Of a DNA stretch of 64,000 nt, positions 25,201 through 33,305 are shown piece after piece. Source of the stretch: Syntrophales bacterium (GTDB lineage: Bacteria; Desulfobacterota; Syntrophia; Syntrophales; PHBD01); the NCBI GenBank assembly GCA_035363115.1, contig DAOSEM010000002.1, forward strand, positions 1 to 64,000, read 5' to 3'. A model generated the notes under the pieces. That model saw only the letters and a program-made list of their open reading frames with translations, did no database searches and was not told where the DNA came from. Made by a program: the position numbers and the translations under genes. Every line of letters begins with the position of its first letter. Within the stretch, counting starts at the first letter, position 1.

Positions 25201-27080
25201 GTCGTTGTGCACCGAGTCGGCAGGAGAAAGGCCCCGACCGGGACGATGGGATGCAGGTCTTCGAACTGCTTTGCGAAAGGGTTCGCGACGGGGTGCAGGG
25301 CCGGGCTGTCCGGGGCCTTGTCCGTGTAGACACCCCGGCAGACACCGGTCGTGTCGACGGTGATCAGCGAGTGCTGGGCCGTGCTGCAGAAATTCCCCCT
25401 GAAGCTCCGGATCGGCGCCGTTCCCGACTTGGTGACCTGGATGGCGGCGTAGCCCTCCCACTTCTTGTTCCGGGAAAGGCCGCTGACCAGGGACGGGACG
25501 AACCAGTAGCAGGAGCCGCAGGTTCCGGCGCCCGCGGCCATGTTGTTCTCGATCGTGTTGTAGCCGTTCATGATGAAGAAGACCGAGGGGTGGATGTAAT
25601 CCCCGCCGTCCTGGAGGAACTGCTTGCCGCTCGTCTTGACGTTGATCCCGGGTACCCTGCGGGGGTTGTCGCGGTATTCCACGGCGGGGCGGGCATAGAC
25701 GCCGAGGTTGGCCCGAAGGATGTTGTCCGTTTCGGTCCCCTCGGCGAGGACGTAGCCGTGGCCGATGGACCTGTAGGCGACGTTGCGCTCCAGGGTGACG
25801 TTCTGCGCGCCTCTCAGCTCGATCCAGCGGGTCATCGACTCGTTGATGGAGCAGTCCCGGACGAATGTGTTTTTCGGTGCCCGCCGGGTCAGGTGGAAGT
25901 TGACCGGGCTGTGGGCCGGCCGGCCGCCCTGCCCGAGCTGGCGAAACTCGACGCCCTGCACCTGGAACTGCCGGAACCCCTGGCGAACGATTGTGTGGCC
26001 CCCGAAGAAGACCCCCTCCTTTTCGGGCATGCCCAGGCAGGTCGAGCCGTCATAGTCGGCACACGCCTCCGAGACGATCCGGATGCTCCGCGACAGGAGC
26101 CCCACGGCGGCCCGGGTCTCCACGGACTGCCGGCGGAGGCCGTCTTTGGTCAGGCGGTCCGGGATGTCGTGCCTGGCCAGCGAATACGCCTCCCCGGAGT
26201 GCGGGTAGGCCACGGCTCCCTTCAGGAAGATGTCCGACTCCCGGTTGTCCTTCTGGATGCTTGCAATCGTCTGCACTTCCGAGTGGCCGGGGAGGTAGTC
26301 CGTCGTCGTGACGACGATCTGGTCGCCTTCGTCCCAGTCTTCCACGATCCGGTCGAGGTCCAGCTTCAGCTCCTTGCTGTACACGCTGGCGGAGAGCCTT
26401 CCCCAGCTCGTGCCCGGGTCGCCCGGATCGAGGTCCCTGTAGGTCGCCCCCTTCCGCCCGAAGAGAAGCAGGGAGCCGTCGTAGGAGAGGGCCAGGACCT
26501 TGCGGCCGAAATAGGCGTTCGGACCCGCATCGTCGTCCGTGGGAAGGGGCTTGTAGGCGTAGAAGTAGTCGTCCGCTGCTCCGCCCGGCAGGCCCTTGAC
26601 CTTCTGGTCGTCCCCGTGGAGCCAGGCATCCTCGGGAACGCCGCAGGTGTTTCCCTTCGTCAGGCATGCAATGCCCTTATCCTTTTCGCTTCCGTAGAGA
26701 TGGATCGTGAGGACGTTCTTCAGGTCCTTCTTCCCGAACGGATGGTCCGGAGAGCCGGCGACGAGGCTTCCGCCCTTTTCGATCAGGATGGAGCGGGCCC
26801 AGAAGTCGGTCTTCGCGTCCAGGAAGATCAGTTTCCCGCCGTCGATGATATTGACGTATGCGTAGTTGTAGGTTCCGGGGCCCAGGCAGATCTTCGTGTC
26901 GATCGTCCGGTCCTTCCCGAAATAGCCCTGCTCCATGGCAGGCGTGGTCGTGGTGACGCCCCTGCATTCGTCCTCGTAGTCGTAGGCGGCCCGGGCCGGG
27001 AGTGGGAAGGACAGGAGAAGGATCAGCAAAAGGGCCGGCAGGCAGGAAACCGCGATTCTGTGCCTGGAATACGGGGGCAT
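22272..27080 (-). CDS. Giant exported G8 / CEMIP-like parallel beta-helix protein
   Basis: A 1602-residue protein from ATG 27080 (AAGGAGACAGAAC upstream). Signal peptide about residues 1-31 (ALLLILLLSFPLPARA). Residues about 55-135 look like a G8 domain (GKLIFLDAKTDFWARSILIE), and later GHGYVLAEGTETDNILRANL resembles the G-H-x-x-x-x-x-x-G-x-E-x-x-N motif of CEMIP/TMEM2/PKHD1L1 beta-helix proteins, some of which degrade hyaluronan. Many scattered Cys suggest disulphides. Repeated VDWKAGD / VVNWQAGD / VDWNRGE segments occur in the C-terminal half. Probably a surface or periplasmic carbohydrate-active or adhesive protein; activity unproven. It is coupled by ATGA overlap to a pentahaem cytochrome. 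Confidence 0.75.
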   Translation of the reverse strand: MPPYSRHRIAVSCLPALLLILLLSFPLPARAAYDYEDECRGVTTTTPAMEQGYFGKDRTIDTKICLGPGTYNYAYVNIIDGGKLIFLDAKTDFWARSILIEKGGSLVAGSPDHPFGKKDLKNVLTIHLYGSEKDKGIACLTKGNTCGVPEDAWLHGDDQKVKGLPGGAADDYFYAYKPLPTDDDAGPNAYFGRKVLALSYDGSLLLFGRKGATYRDLDPGDPGTSWGRLSASVYSKELKLDLDRIVEDWDEGDQIVVTTTDYLPGHSEVQTIASIQKDNRESDIFLKGAVAYPHSGEAYSLARHDIPDRLTKDGLRRQSVETRAAVGLLSRSIRIVSEACADYDGSTCLGMPEKEGVFFGGHTIVRQGFRQFQVQGVEFRQLGQGGRPAHSPVNFHLTRRAPKNTFVRDCSINESMTRWIELRGAQNVTLERNVAYRSIGHGYVLAEGTETDNILRANLGVYARPAVEYRDNPRRVPGINVKTSGKQFLQDGGDYIHPSVFFIMNGYNTIENNMAAGAGTCGSCYWFVPSLVSGLSRNKKWEGYAAIQVTKSGTAPIRSFRGNFCSTAQHSLITVDTTGVCRGVYTDKAPDSPALHPVANPFAKQFEDLHPIVPVGAFLLPTRCTTTPKHPDDLSCPSVNAADDPLYCLKGQTDNCVISAIQSYTSSFHWAQQNFGAIWLRSNWFLLTDSALTDVLNGGLTMVSGGSYDQVYNGYWALTRRSVFIGSTQDEAKNPYATSAGPAIGDRTGLKCADGGEAYCLMKDEGVSYPTDNFAMYQRLYNIYDGPVYQESNAFLNIRRRVLKCSDPSNGICNDSGFMYGPGNRSLGIPKAKEGADRGQCILPNAAIGWKQPNAFYYPPAFHSKNLYFNGVDIRHFIIVPLFKPGTAIVDAAKVKREYCTFHRSTVADLFSTDFTDIDRQTELNDDDGTLSGLAGAKDSGGGRTLDWTISVNRDRYFETPRETVECLSEQSCFQVPYDYVSAVVYPECAGRGKGTCDDVNKWASLCENRFCYGIPLYRQYLIDRPEPMLGDQVVLSAGDPFAEPMEILPIQGIRLQDPANGGKTTVTVDTDKVSCSGAACDAYKSVRRVNSDACISSLAIQDAESKDKGATTFKLKGVVNWQAGDPVIITDPYDSKKEMHTLSRVDRTAPGPGAYSTITISSGITCETCKYSYGVVKRIDPSGNCLSPAGLAKSVVKGGDGTTLFLDRVVDWNRGEYASPEQSIRMMGADLFQRSSLIVNNGAYYLDTTVSGDTQRTETQAIAGQSQPANVTVFEEGKRYNVFLLYTKPATRVTFQLFVGKGRDKAATEADTGLVRVGLNRTIEGEGIGQNPEPRADNAAVIIKPINIAVQKNWPASWTRSYDAGSGILTVTMDMGEFRKAFDDGVAESCRPATFCEWNAARKACQYKKQDIIDFQGDDAICQWSVKAMECPSGGCFGFQFGLPADFRRDDANHRPAPVKYADCGKIDTKCSFDKAWNVDWAYPSDPKLPVDPALPEQFEELMIKDVRLDDATNRSVVTVSTPVQSDGKTYQAVRRMDSGSGQVTGWAWLAKDATVNKGDVELKLDRAVDWKAGDRIAVTAASRCDYKNQMPSPLPVDLWR

Positions 27081-27115
27081 GTTCTGTCTCCTTTTTTCGA
27101 AAGGGGATGGATCCG

Positions 27116-28369
27116 TTATTTGTCCGGGGTGGCCGGCTTCTTTGCCGCGTCGGCGACGCCGCCCAGGGCCTCGGCGGCCCGCGCCGTGTTGTCCCTGAAC
27201 TCGAACGTCCGGATCTCGCCTGTTACGGGGTCGAATTCGACCCGGTGCGAGTTGTCCTGGAAGGCGCCGTTTTGGATCTCCAGGACGGCGAGCCGTCCAC
27301 ACTGCATCAGCTCGACCGGGTGCGACGAGACGAAGGCGTCCTTGGTGATCTCCAGTTTGCACTGCGCGGGGATCCGGTAATACAGGCCTTCCGGACGTTC
27401 CGGCTTTGCTTCCTTTCCGGTCCGGGGCCGGCAGGAGCCGATCGTCCAGGACAGCCTGTTCTCCCCGGCCCAGGACGCGATCTGCTTCCCCAGGGCGTCG
27501 CCCTGTTCGCCGCCGAACCATTTCGAGAAGGGCGCGCCGTCAAAGGTGAGTTCGCCGAAGCTCTCGCACTGTGCCGCCCCGATCACGATCGGCATCCGGT
27601 ACTGCAGGGTGAGAAACGCGTCCAGCTCGGCCAGTCGGGCGTTCGTCCTCCCGATGACGCCCTCGATGTCCCGGATCCGGTCCGCCGCGCCGTCCTTCCG
27701 GTCGGCGACTTCGGCCTCCGCCTCGTGCAGCTTCCCCCTCATGGCCTTCAGGTGCTCCTGCAGGAAGCGGTACTCGTCCAGGCTGTCCTTCGCGGCCCGG
27801 TTGCAGCGATTCGCCCCCTGCGGCCCGGAGCCTCTCGTGTCTCCCGTGAACCGGAAGGACCGGATCATCGGCTCCTGGTTCAGCGAGCGGGTGGCTGCCA
27901 GGAGCGACAGGGCGCCCCCGAGGGAAGGCAGCTTGACCGGCGAGATGGCGGAGACGACTTCCCCGATCAGGGTTGCGCCGCTCTTGACGATATCCTTCGT
28001 GTCGTCCTTGGCTTCGTACGTGATGGAGGTCAACAGGCCGTTGTCGATGGTGATCTTCGCCAGGGGGATCGTCTTGGAGAGGCTGCCGAACCGCGACGAG
28101 TCGATCAGGTAGGTGCCGGCGGCCCGGTCCGGAACGATCCGGTGCTCCAGAGCGGTTTCCGTGATTTCGATGCCTCCGCCGCAGTCGGCCAGGCGGAAGG
28201 TCATCCGGTAGGTCATCTCCGTTGCCGGGAGATGGTAGGCAATGCCCTTGGCGGGAGCGGAACCTTCAATGGGATGGGAGACGATCCGGGTCGTGCAGGA
28301 GAGGCAGAAAAAAACAGTGGCAAGAAGCAGGACGGAAGACGCAATACACCTCGATGTTCTTCTCTTCAT
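27116..28369 (-). CDS. Lipoprotein of unknown function
   Basis: A 417-residue protein from ATG 28369 (AGAGGTCCC upstream). The N-terminus MKRRTSRCIASSVLLLATVFFCLSC ends in a lipobox (CLSC), so Cys25 is the probable lipidated residue. Residues about 190-245 form a charged coiled-coil (EHLKAMRGKLHEAEAEVADR). No family recognised. It is the first gene of the operon with the giant G8 protein 35 bases downstream and the cytochrome, so it may anchor or help export that partner. Confidence 0.65.
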   Translation of the reverse strand: MKRRTSRCIASSVLLLATVFFCLSCTTRIVSHPIEGSAPAKGIAYHLPATEMTYRMTFRLADCGGGIEITETALEHRIVPDRAAGTYLIDSSRFGSLSKTIPLAKITIDNGLLTSITYEAKDDTKDIVKSGATLIGEVVSAISPVKLPSLGGALSLLAATRSLNQEPMIRSFRFTGDTRGSGPQGANRCNRAAKDSLDEYRFLQEHLKAMRGKLHEAEAEVADRKDGAADRIRDIEGVIGRTNARLAELDAFLTLQYRMPIVIGAAQCESFGELTFDGAPFSKWFGGEQGDALGKQIASWAGENRLSWTIGSCRPRTGKEAKPERPEGLYYRIPAQCKLEITKDAFVSSHPVELMQCGRLAVLEIQNGAFQDNSHRVEFDPVTGEIRTFEFRDNTARAAEALGGVADAAKKPATPDK

Positions 28370-28568
28370 GGGACCTCTCGAAAGAAAAAGATCGTTTCCC
28401 TCATGGGGTTGCGTGGCAGGATGGCAGTCCTTGTCTATCACATCGCGGCCCGGATTTCCTGTCTTTCATTGAAATGCCGGCGGGATTTCTATATACCTTG
28501 GTCTGCCGCCCGGCCCGAACCGTCCGGCGGCGGATCCGCCCCATCCATCACCGCTGACGGGAGGCCAG

Positions 28569-30113
28569 ATGATCCGGATCAACGCCAGGCATGTCCTTCT
28601 TTCCCTTGTCTTCCTTCTCCTGTTCGCCGCAGCCGGAGGAGCCCCGGCAGCCGAGCAGCGCGTGGCCCTGGTGATCGGCAACGCCGCCTACACCTTTGCC
28701 GCCCTGAAAAACCCCGTCAACGACGCCGCCGACATCGCCGGTGCGCTGCAGCGCCTCGGGTTCACGGTGATCCTGAAGAAAAACGCCGGCCTCAGGGAAA
28801 TGGAGGAGGCCGTCGGGGATTTCGGGACCCGGCTGAAACAGGGTGGCGTGGGGCTGTTTTATTATGCCGGCCACGGGCTGCAGGTCGCCGGGGTCAACTA
28901 CCTGGTTCCCGTCGGCGCCCGGATCGACAAGGAGTCCGACATCAAGTACGAGGCCCTGGATGCGGGGCGTGTCCTCGACGAAATGGCCAACGCCAACAAC
29001 GGCCTGAACATCGTGATCCTCGACGCCTGCCGCGACAATCCCTTTTCCCGGCGATTCCGCTCCATGAGCAGGGGGCTGGCCGTCCTGGGCAGCGCCCCCG
29101 CGGGGACCTTCATTTCCTACTCCACCGGCCCCGGGCAGGTGGCCCTGGACGGGGACGGCCGGAACAGTCCCTATGCGGCGGCATTCCTCACGTCCATCCA
29201 GGAGCCCGGCCTGACCATCGAGCAGGTCTTCAAGAACGTGCGGCACCATCTGGGCCGGGAAACGGGCGGCCGGCAGGTCCCCTGGGAGCTCTCCTCCCTG
29301 GAGGGGGACTTCTACTTCACGCCCGCGAAGGCCGCACCGGGCGGCCGCACCCGCGACCTTGCGGCGGCGGAGGATACCAGGGATGAGGCGCCGGTCGCGC
29401 CGCCGGCCGGGGAGGCCCGCACCTTCACGGACCCGGTGACGGGAATGGAGTTCGTGCTGGTCAGGGGCGGGTGCTTCCGGATGGGAGATACCTTCGGGGA
29501 CGGTCTGCCCTCCGAGAAGCCCGTTCACGAAGTCTGCCTGAACGGTTTCTACATCGGCAAAAACGAGGTAACCCAGGCGCAGTGGCGGAAGGTCATGGGG
29601 AAGAATCCCTCCCATTTCAAGGACTGTGGCGAAAACTGCCCGGTGGAGAGCGTAAGCTGGGCGGATGTCCAGTCCTTCATCGCGGAATTGAACGGCATGG
29701 GAAGCCGGAAGTACCGCCTCCCCACCGAGGCCGAATGGGAATATGCCGCACGCGACGGCGGGAAGGCCGAGAAATGGGCCGGTACCAGCAGCGGCGACAA
29801 GCTGGCCGACTACGCCTGGTACGACGCCAACTCCGGGGACCGGTCGCACCCGGTCGGGAAGAAGAAGCCCAACGCCCTGGGTGTTTACGACATGTCCGGC
29901 AACGTCTGGGAGTGGACGCAGGACTGGTTCGGGGAGAGCTACTACCCGTCGAGCCCGCGGGACAACCCCAGGGGGCCGGATGAGGGAGCGGCCCGCGTTC
30001 TGAGGGGAGGCTGCTGGCTGGACCGCGCGCAGGACTGCCGTACAGCGATCCGCTATTCCTTCCCGCCCGGGAAGGAGTTCAAGAGCATCGGGTTCCGCCT
30101 GATCCGGCAATAG
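28569..30113 (+). CDS. Exported caspase-like (peptidase C14) protein fused to an FGE/SUMF1 domain
   Basis: A 514-residue protein with a signal peptide of about 28 residues (LLSLVFLLLFAAAGGAPAAE). The caspase fold spans about 30-245, with catalytic His102 in YYAGHG and Cys154 in LDACRDNPF. After a linker (about 260-285) comes a formylglycine-generating-enzyme/SUMF1-like domain (GMEFVLVRGGCFRMGD, LPTEAEWEYAARDG, GNVWEWTQDWFG). Metacaspase-like parts cleave after basic or acidic residues. The FGE-type part is often a binding rather than catalytic domain in such fusions. It is divergent from the lipoprotein operon and 129 bases before the POT transporter. Confidence 0.85.
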   Translation: MIRINARHVLLSLVFLLLFAAAGGAPAAEQRVALVIGNAAYTFAALKNPVNDAADIAGALQRLGFTVILKKNAGLREMEEAVGDFGTRLKQGGVGLFYYAGHGLQVAGVNYLVPVGARIDKESDIKYEALDAGRVLDEMANANNGLNIVILDACRDNPFSRRFRSMSRGLAVLGSAPAGTFISYSTGPGQVALDGDGRNSPYAAAFLTSIQEPGLTIEQVFKNVRHHLGRETGGRQVPWELSSLEGDFYFTPAKAAPGGRTRDLAAAEDTRDEAPVAPPAGEARTFTDPVTGMEFVLVRGGCFRMGDTFGDGLPSEKPVHEVCLNGFYIGKNEVTQAQWRKVMGKNPSHFKDCGENCPVESVSWADVQSFIAELNGMGSRKYRLPTEAEWEYAARDGGKAEKWAGTSSGDKLADYAWYDANSGDRSHPVGKKKPNALGVYDMSGNVWEWTQDWFGESYYPSSPRDNPRGPDEGAARVLRGGCWLDRAQDCRTAIRYSFPPGKEFKSIGFRLIRQ

Positions 30114-30241
30114 AAACATCGGGATGCCCCCCTGTTTCTCAGCAGAGGCCGGGGATGCGCTCCGCTCTTCCCATCCGCGGATTCGGCCGGAAGCGCGGCC
30201 TTTCCCAGGATCCGATCCCACAAAACGAAAAAGGAGACGGC

Positions 30242-31528
30242 ATGCCTTCCCCGCACGATACGCTCTGGGGGCATCCCAAGGGACTGTATATCCTGTTTTT
30301 CACCGAGATGTGGGAGCGCTTTTCCTACTTCGGAATGCGGGCGCTCCTGATCTTCTACATGACCAAGCAGCTGATGTTTTCCCACGGCGACGCCTCCCGG
30401 ATCTACGGCCTTTATACGGGGCTGGTGTACTTCACGCCCTTTTTCGGCGGGCTCCTGGCGGACCGGGTCCTGGGGCAGGGCAGGACCCTGATCATCGGCG
30501 CCGTGCTCATGGCCGCCGGGCATTTCGTCATGGCCTTCGAGTCCCTTTTCTACCCCGCGCTGGCCCTGCTGATCGTGGGCAGCGGTGCCTTCAAGCCGAA
30601 CATCTGCACCCAGGTGGGAAGCCTCTACGAGCCCGGAGACCCGAGGCGGGACCGGGCCTTCAGCATCTTTTACGTCGGCGTCAACCTCGGTGCGTTTCTT
30701 TCCCCTTTCGTGTGCGGCACCCTGGGCGAGGTGTACGGCTGGCACTACGGATTCGGAGCGGCGGGCGTGGGCATGGTGGCCGGGCTGTTCATCTATCTGT
30801 GGGGACGGCGCTGGCTGGCGCCGGACAACCTGCAGCGACGGGTGGTGCCGAACCAAAAGAGCGATCCGGAAGTCTCCGTCCGGGACGGCGGCAACGCTCG
30901 GCGCGTTCTCGGGCTGGTTGTCGTCTGCCTCGTCGTCACGCTGTTCTGGGCCGCCTATGAGCAGCAGGGGAACACCCTCGCCCTGTGGGCCGACGCGGAC
31001 ACGGACCGGCATCTCTTCGGCTGGGAAGTGCCGGCCACCTGGTTCCAGTCCCTCAATCCGCTCTGCATTTTCCTCTTCACGCCGCTCATCACGACGTTCT
31101 GGGCGTGGCAGGCCCGGCGGGGACGGGAGCTCTCGACGGCGGCGAAGATGTCCGTCGGCTGCTTTCTCCTGGGACTTTCCTTCCTGGTGCTGGTGCCGGC
31201 CGCATACGCCTTTGACGGGGACGGCGTTCCGGTGAGCATGCTCTGGCTGGTGGGCTTCAGTGTCATCCTCACCGTGGGCGAGCTGTACCTGTCGCCGGTG
31301 GGCCTGTCGCTGGTCACCAAGATGGCGCCGGCGGGAATGATCTCCATGATGATGGGCATCTGGTGCCTGGGCCAGTTCGCCGGCAACTACCTGGCCGGCT
31401 ATCTGGGCTACTTCTGGGACCTGCTGCCCAAGGATCATTTCTTCCTGCTGGTCGCCGCCGTGGCCGGCGCGGCCGGATTCACCATCCTGGTCCTCCTGAA
31501 GCCCCTCCGACGGGTGATGGATCAATAG
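30242..31528 (+). CDS. POT/PTR2-family proton-coupled oligopeptide transporter
   Basis: A 428-residue major-facilitator membrane protein. Start ATG 30242 follows AAAGGAGACGGC; the longer frame upstream is not protein-like. The signature FFTEMWERFSYFGMRALL is the ExxERF proton-coupling motif of POT transporters, and FKPNICTQVG is the matching PTR2 stretch. About 12 membrane segments can be traced. It imports di- and tripeptides with protons in known members. It converges with the ketopantoate-reductase-like gene across a palindromic spacer. Confidence 0.88.
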   Translation: MPSPHDTLWGHPKGLYILFFTEMWERFSYFGMRALLIFYMTKQLMFSHGDASRIYGLYTGLVYFTPFFGGLLADRVLGQGRTLIIGAVLMAAGHFVMAFESLFYPALALLIVGSGAFKPNICTQVGSLYEPGDPRRDRAFSIFYVGVNLGAFLSPFVCGTLGEVYGWHYGFGAAGVGMVAGLFIYLWGRRWLAPDNLQRRVVPNQKSDPEVSVRDGGNARRVLGLVVVCLVVTLFWAAYEQQGNTLALWADADTDRHLFGWEVPATWFQSLNPLCIFLFTPLITTFWAWQARRGRELSTAAKMSVGCFLLGLSFLVLVPAAYAFDGDGVPVSMLWLVGFSVILTVGELYLSPVGLSLVTKMAPAGMISMMMGIWCLGQFAGNYLAGYLGYFWDLLPKDHFFLLVAAVAGAAGFTILVLLKPLRRVMDQ

Positions 31529-31546
31529 ATTCTTACGATGGATTCA

Positions 31547-31654
31547 ATGGAAGCGATGCGTTGTCGGTTTGGATGTTCAGCCGGCGTGCTGTTCGAAAGA
31601 GCATCTGTGCCGGTTGAAGCAGCCACGGATAAAACAGGACGGATGCGCTTCCAT
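31547..31654. repeat. Imperfect long palindrome between convergent genes
   Basis: ATGGAAGCGATGCG at 31547-31560 pairs with CGGATGCGCTTCCAT near 31640-31654, and an inner TCAGCCGG pairs with CCGGTTGA. Placed between two convergent genes, it could work as a bidirectional terminator or be a decayed palindromic element. Confidence 0.45.
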
Positions 31655-31658
31655 CCCT

Positions 31659-32600
31659 TCAGATGAGCGGTCTCAGGCTCGCCAGGTGCGGCATGTCCAC
31701 CCGCAGCGCCTCGCCCGTCTCGAGAACGTCCAGGTAGAATCTCCTCATCTCGTCCGGGTTCGAATCCAGGTGGCTGTGGTCCCGAATGCGCTCGTAGTGC
31801 GGCACGCCCAGGATTCCACGCCGGAGCAGTGCGGCGGCCTCCCCGTCGTTCTCGATCAGGAACACCTTCGTGTCCGGGTATTTCCCGTAGTCGACGCCCC
31901 GCGCGGCCAGGATCTTCAAGGCATCCTTGACGGCCCGGACGCAGAGGATCCAGAAGTCCATCGGGGTGTCTTTCGAGGGAAACTCGCGCCGCGCATAGAT
32001 CGTGCCGAGAAGGCCCGCGTTGATCGCCTGGTGGACCCAGAGCCACTCGATCATGTTCTCCTTGATCTCCGGAGCGATTCCCGCCCTGGAGAACGTCTCG
32101 ACGATCCTCTGGAGCCGCTCCGTGTTCTTCCCGTCCACCTCTCCGATGCGGTAGATCTTCTGGATGTTGGCATAGAGGACGTCGTCCCTGCCCCTGGCGC
32201 CGCTGAAGACGGAGTACCCCCAGAGATAGCGTCTCCTCGGCAGGATCGCGTCGATCTGGGCGGGGCCGTTCCAGTTGGCGCAGAAGATCAGGAAATGCGC
32301 ATCCGGAACCCTGTTGCGGTACTGCCGCACGGCGTCCACGACCTGCAGGTGGTTCGTGGCCGCCATGACCAGATCGTACCGGTCGCCGGGCCGGATCTCG
32401 TCCATGACCCGCGGCCGGTAGACTGCCTCGTAGCAGGTAGCGGGATCCCTGCGGAAATCCATGACGTCCATGGGAACAGACGCGGAATGCCTTGTCCGGG
32501 AACCTTTTCTCACGACGTGGGTTACATCCACGCCGCCCTCCGACAGCACCCACCCGTGCATCAGGCCGACGTTGCCCATTCCGATGATCAGGATGCGCAT
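31659..32600 (-). CDS. Ketopantoate reductase (ApbA/PanE)-family oxidoreductase
   Basis: A 313-residue protein from ATG 32600 (AAGGAGGACGGGACC). The N-terminus MRILIIGMGNVGLMHGWVLS is the NADP-binding fold of the ApbA/PanE family, and the C-terminal helical domain holds ENMIEWLWVHQAINAG. True PanE makes pantoate for CoA. The divergent middle part and the lack of pantothenate neighbours leave room for another 2-keto acid substrate. Confidence 0.7.
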   Translation of the reverse strand: MRILIIGMGNVGLMHGWVLSEGGVDVTHVVRKGSRTRHSASVPMDVMDFRRDPATCYEAVYRPRVMDEIRPGDRYDLVMAATNHLQVVDAVRQYRNRVPDAHFLIFCANWNGPAQIDAILPRRRYLWGYSVFSGARGRDDVLYANIQKIYRIGEVDGKNTERLQRIVETFSRAGIAPEIKENMIEWLWVHQAINAGLLGTIYARREFPSKDTPMDFWILCVRAVKDALKILAARGVDYGKYPDTKVFLIENDGEAAALLRRGILGVPHYERIRDHSHLDSNPDEMRRFYLDVLETGEALRVDMPHLASLRPLI

Positions 32601-32697
32601 GGTCCCGTCCTCCTTCGCCGCTGTTTCCAAGGGGAAAAAACCAATTTCAAATCCGATTATCTGTCTCATCATACAGGAGCAGCGGCAAAGAAAGAAA

Positions 32698-32720
32698 GGG
32701 ACGGATTGCAAGTCCGTCCC
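32698..32720. repeat. Short palindromic hairpin of the ACGGATT...AATCCGT type
   Basis: GGGACGGA, a 7-base loop TTGCAAG, then TCCGTCCC: a perfect 8-base stem. Related CGGATTTCAAATCCG and CGGATTTGAAATCCG hairpins occur at 15228-15242 and 16071-16085. Confidence 0.6.
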
Positions 32721-32785
32721 CCAGCTAAGAACCGGATCACCGATTGATTCCGCCCGTCGGCCACCGTTTATGGTAATGTTGACAT

Positions 32786-32804
32786 AACGCATTGATAATG
32801 CGTT
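32786..32804. promoter_or_regulatory. Perfect palindrome next to a TTGACA box
   Basis: AACGCATTGATAATGCGTT, 8-base arms around GAT, lying one base after TTGACA (32779-32784). It has the look of an operator inside a promoter, but no gene close by clearly uses it. Confidence 0.35.
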
Positions 32805-32907
32805 GCTTTGCTCATATTGCTATGCTATTGACGTTCCCATGCGGGAATAAACTAAAGATATAGTACCCGCAACTGCTCATACACAGAGAGAGCAGGCATG
32901 TTCTGAA

Positions 32908-33092
32908 CGGGCTCCTTTACGGTGTTGCCGCGCGGGCAATGCCGGGCCGATCCTCATCCGCCGCATGTGCCAGAAGCTGATCCTGTGCGGAGCCGACACG
33001 TGGACCAGGTTGAATGCTTCCGGGGATGTCTCCCGGGGCTCGCCGTGGATGCCTGCCGGACTCCGGGGAATCTGTTCGCCCCAAACCCCGGC
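32908..33092 (+). pseudogene. Decayed 5' fragment of an ADP-ribosylglycohydrolase gene
   Basis: From CGGGCTCCTTTACGGTGTTG at 32908 the DNA follows the region upstream of the intact gene at 34154. From GTG 33000 it reads VDQVECFRGCLPGLAVDA, matching MDKSERFRGCLIGLAVGDA of the intact protein, after the same GTGCGGAGCC leader. Similarity fades after about 30 codons (TPGNLFAP versus GTTVEFSAP). It is a truncated, mutated copy in direct orientation about 1.15 kb upstream of the intact gene. Confidence 0.65.
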
Positions 33093-33305
33093 CGGCGTTG
33101 CCGTCCGGGGCTCCGAGACGCATTCCCATCGGACATCCCCGGATATTGCTATTTCCAACTTGTCCCGGACGTCGCCAGTCGGGCCTCTGGAGGCGGCTCG
33201 CCGAAGACAGGTTCAGGCCGGATAACGGGAAAGGGAGCAATGGAACAGCGGAAGGGACAGTCGATATCATTCAGTGGTTTGATGGAAGGCTTGAAAGGAG
33301 CAGGC

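Larger units (their letters stand above)
32601..33305. other. Intergenic region with hairpin, palindrome and a decayed gene start
   Basis: About 700 bases. It holds a GGGACGGA hairpin (32698-32720), a palindrome (32786-32804) and a decayed copy of the upstream region and first codons of the ADP-ribosylglycohydrolase gene (32908-33092). An open frame runs from 32922 into the DUF2726 gene, but its upstream part is the decayed copy rather than a real N-terminus. Confidence 0.6.

Noticed and set aside
22188..27380. A 1730-codon plus-strand open frame opposite the G8 gene
   Set aside because: It is a shadow of GC-rich codon bias. Its translation is full of Val/Asp/Gly/Arg/Leu repeats with no domain, whereas the minus strand has a signal peptide, ribosome site and recognisable motifs.
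32922..33305. Extended N-terminus for the DUF2726 protein from 32922
   Set aside because: The upstream codons are the decayed ADP-ribosylglycohydrolase copy. A good ribosome site and a membrane anchor mark the real start at 33306.
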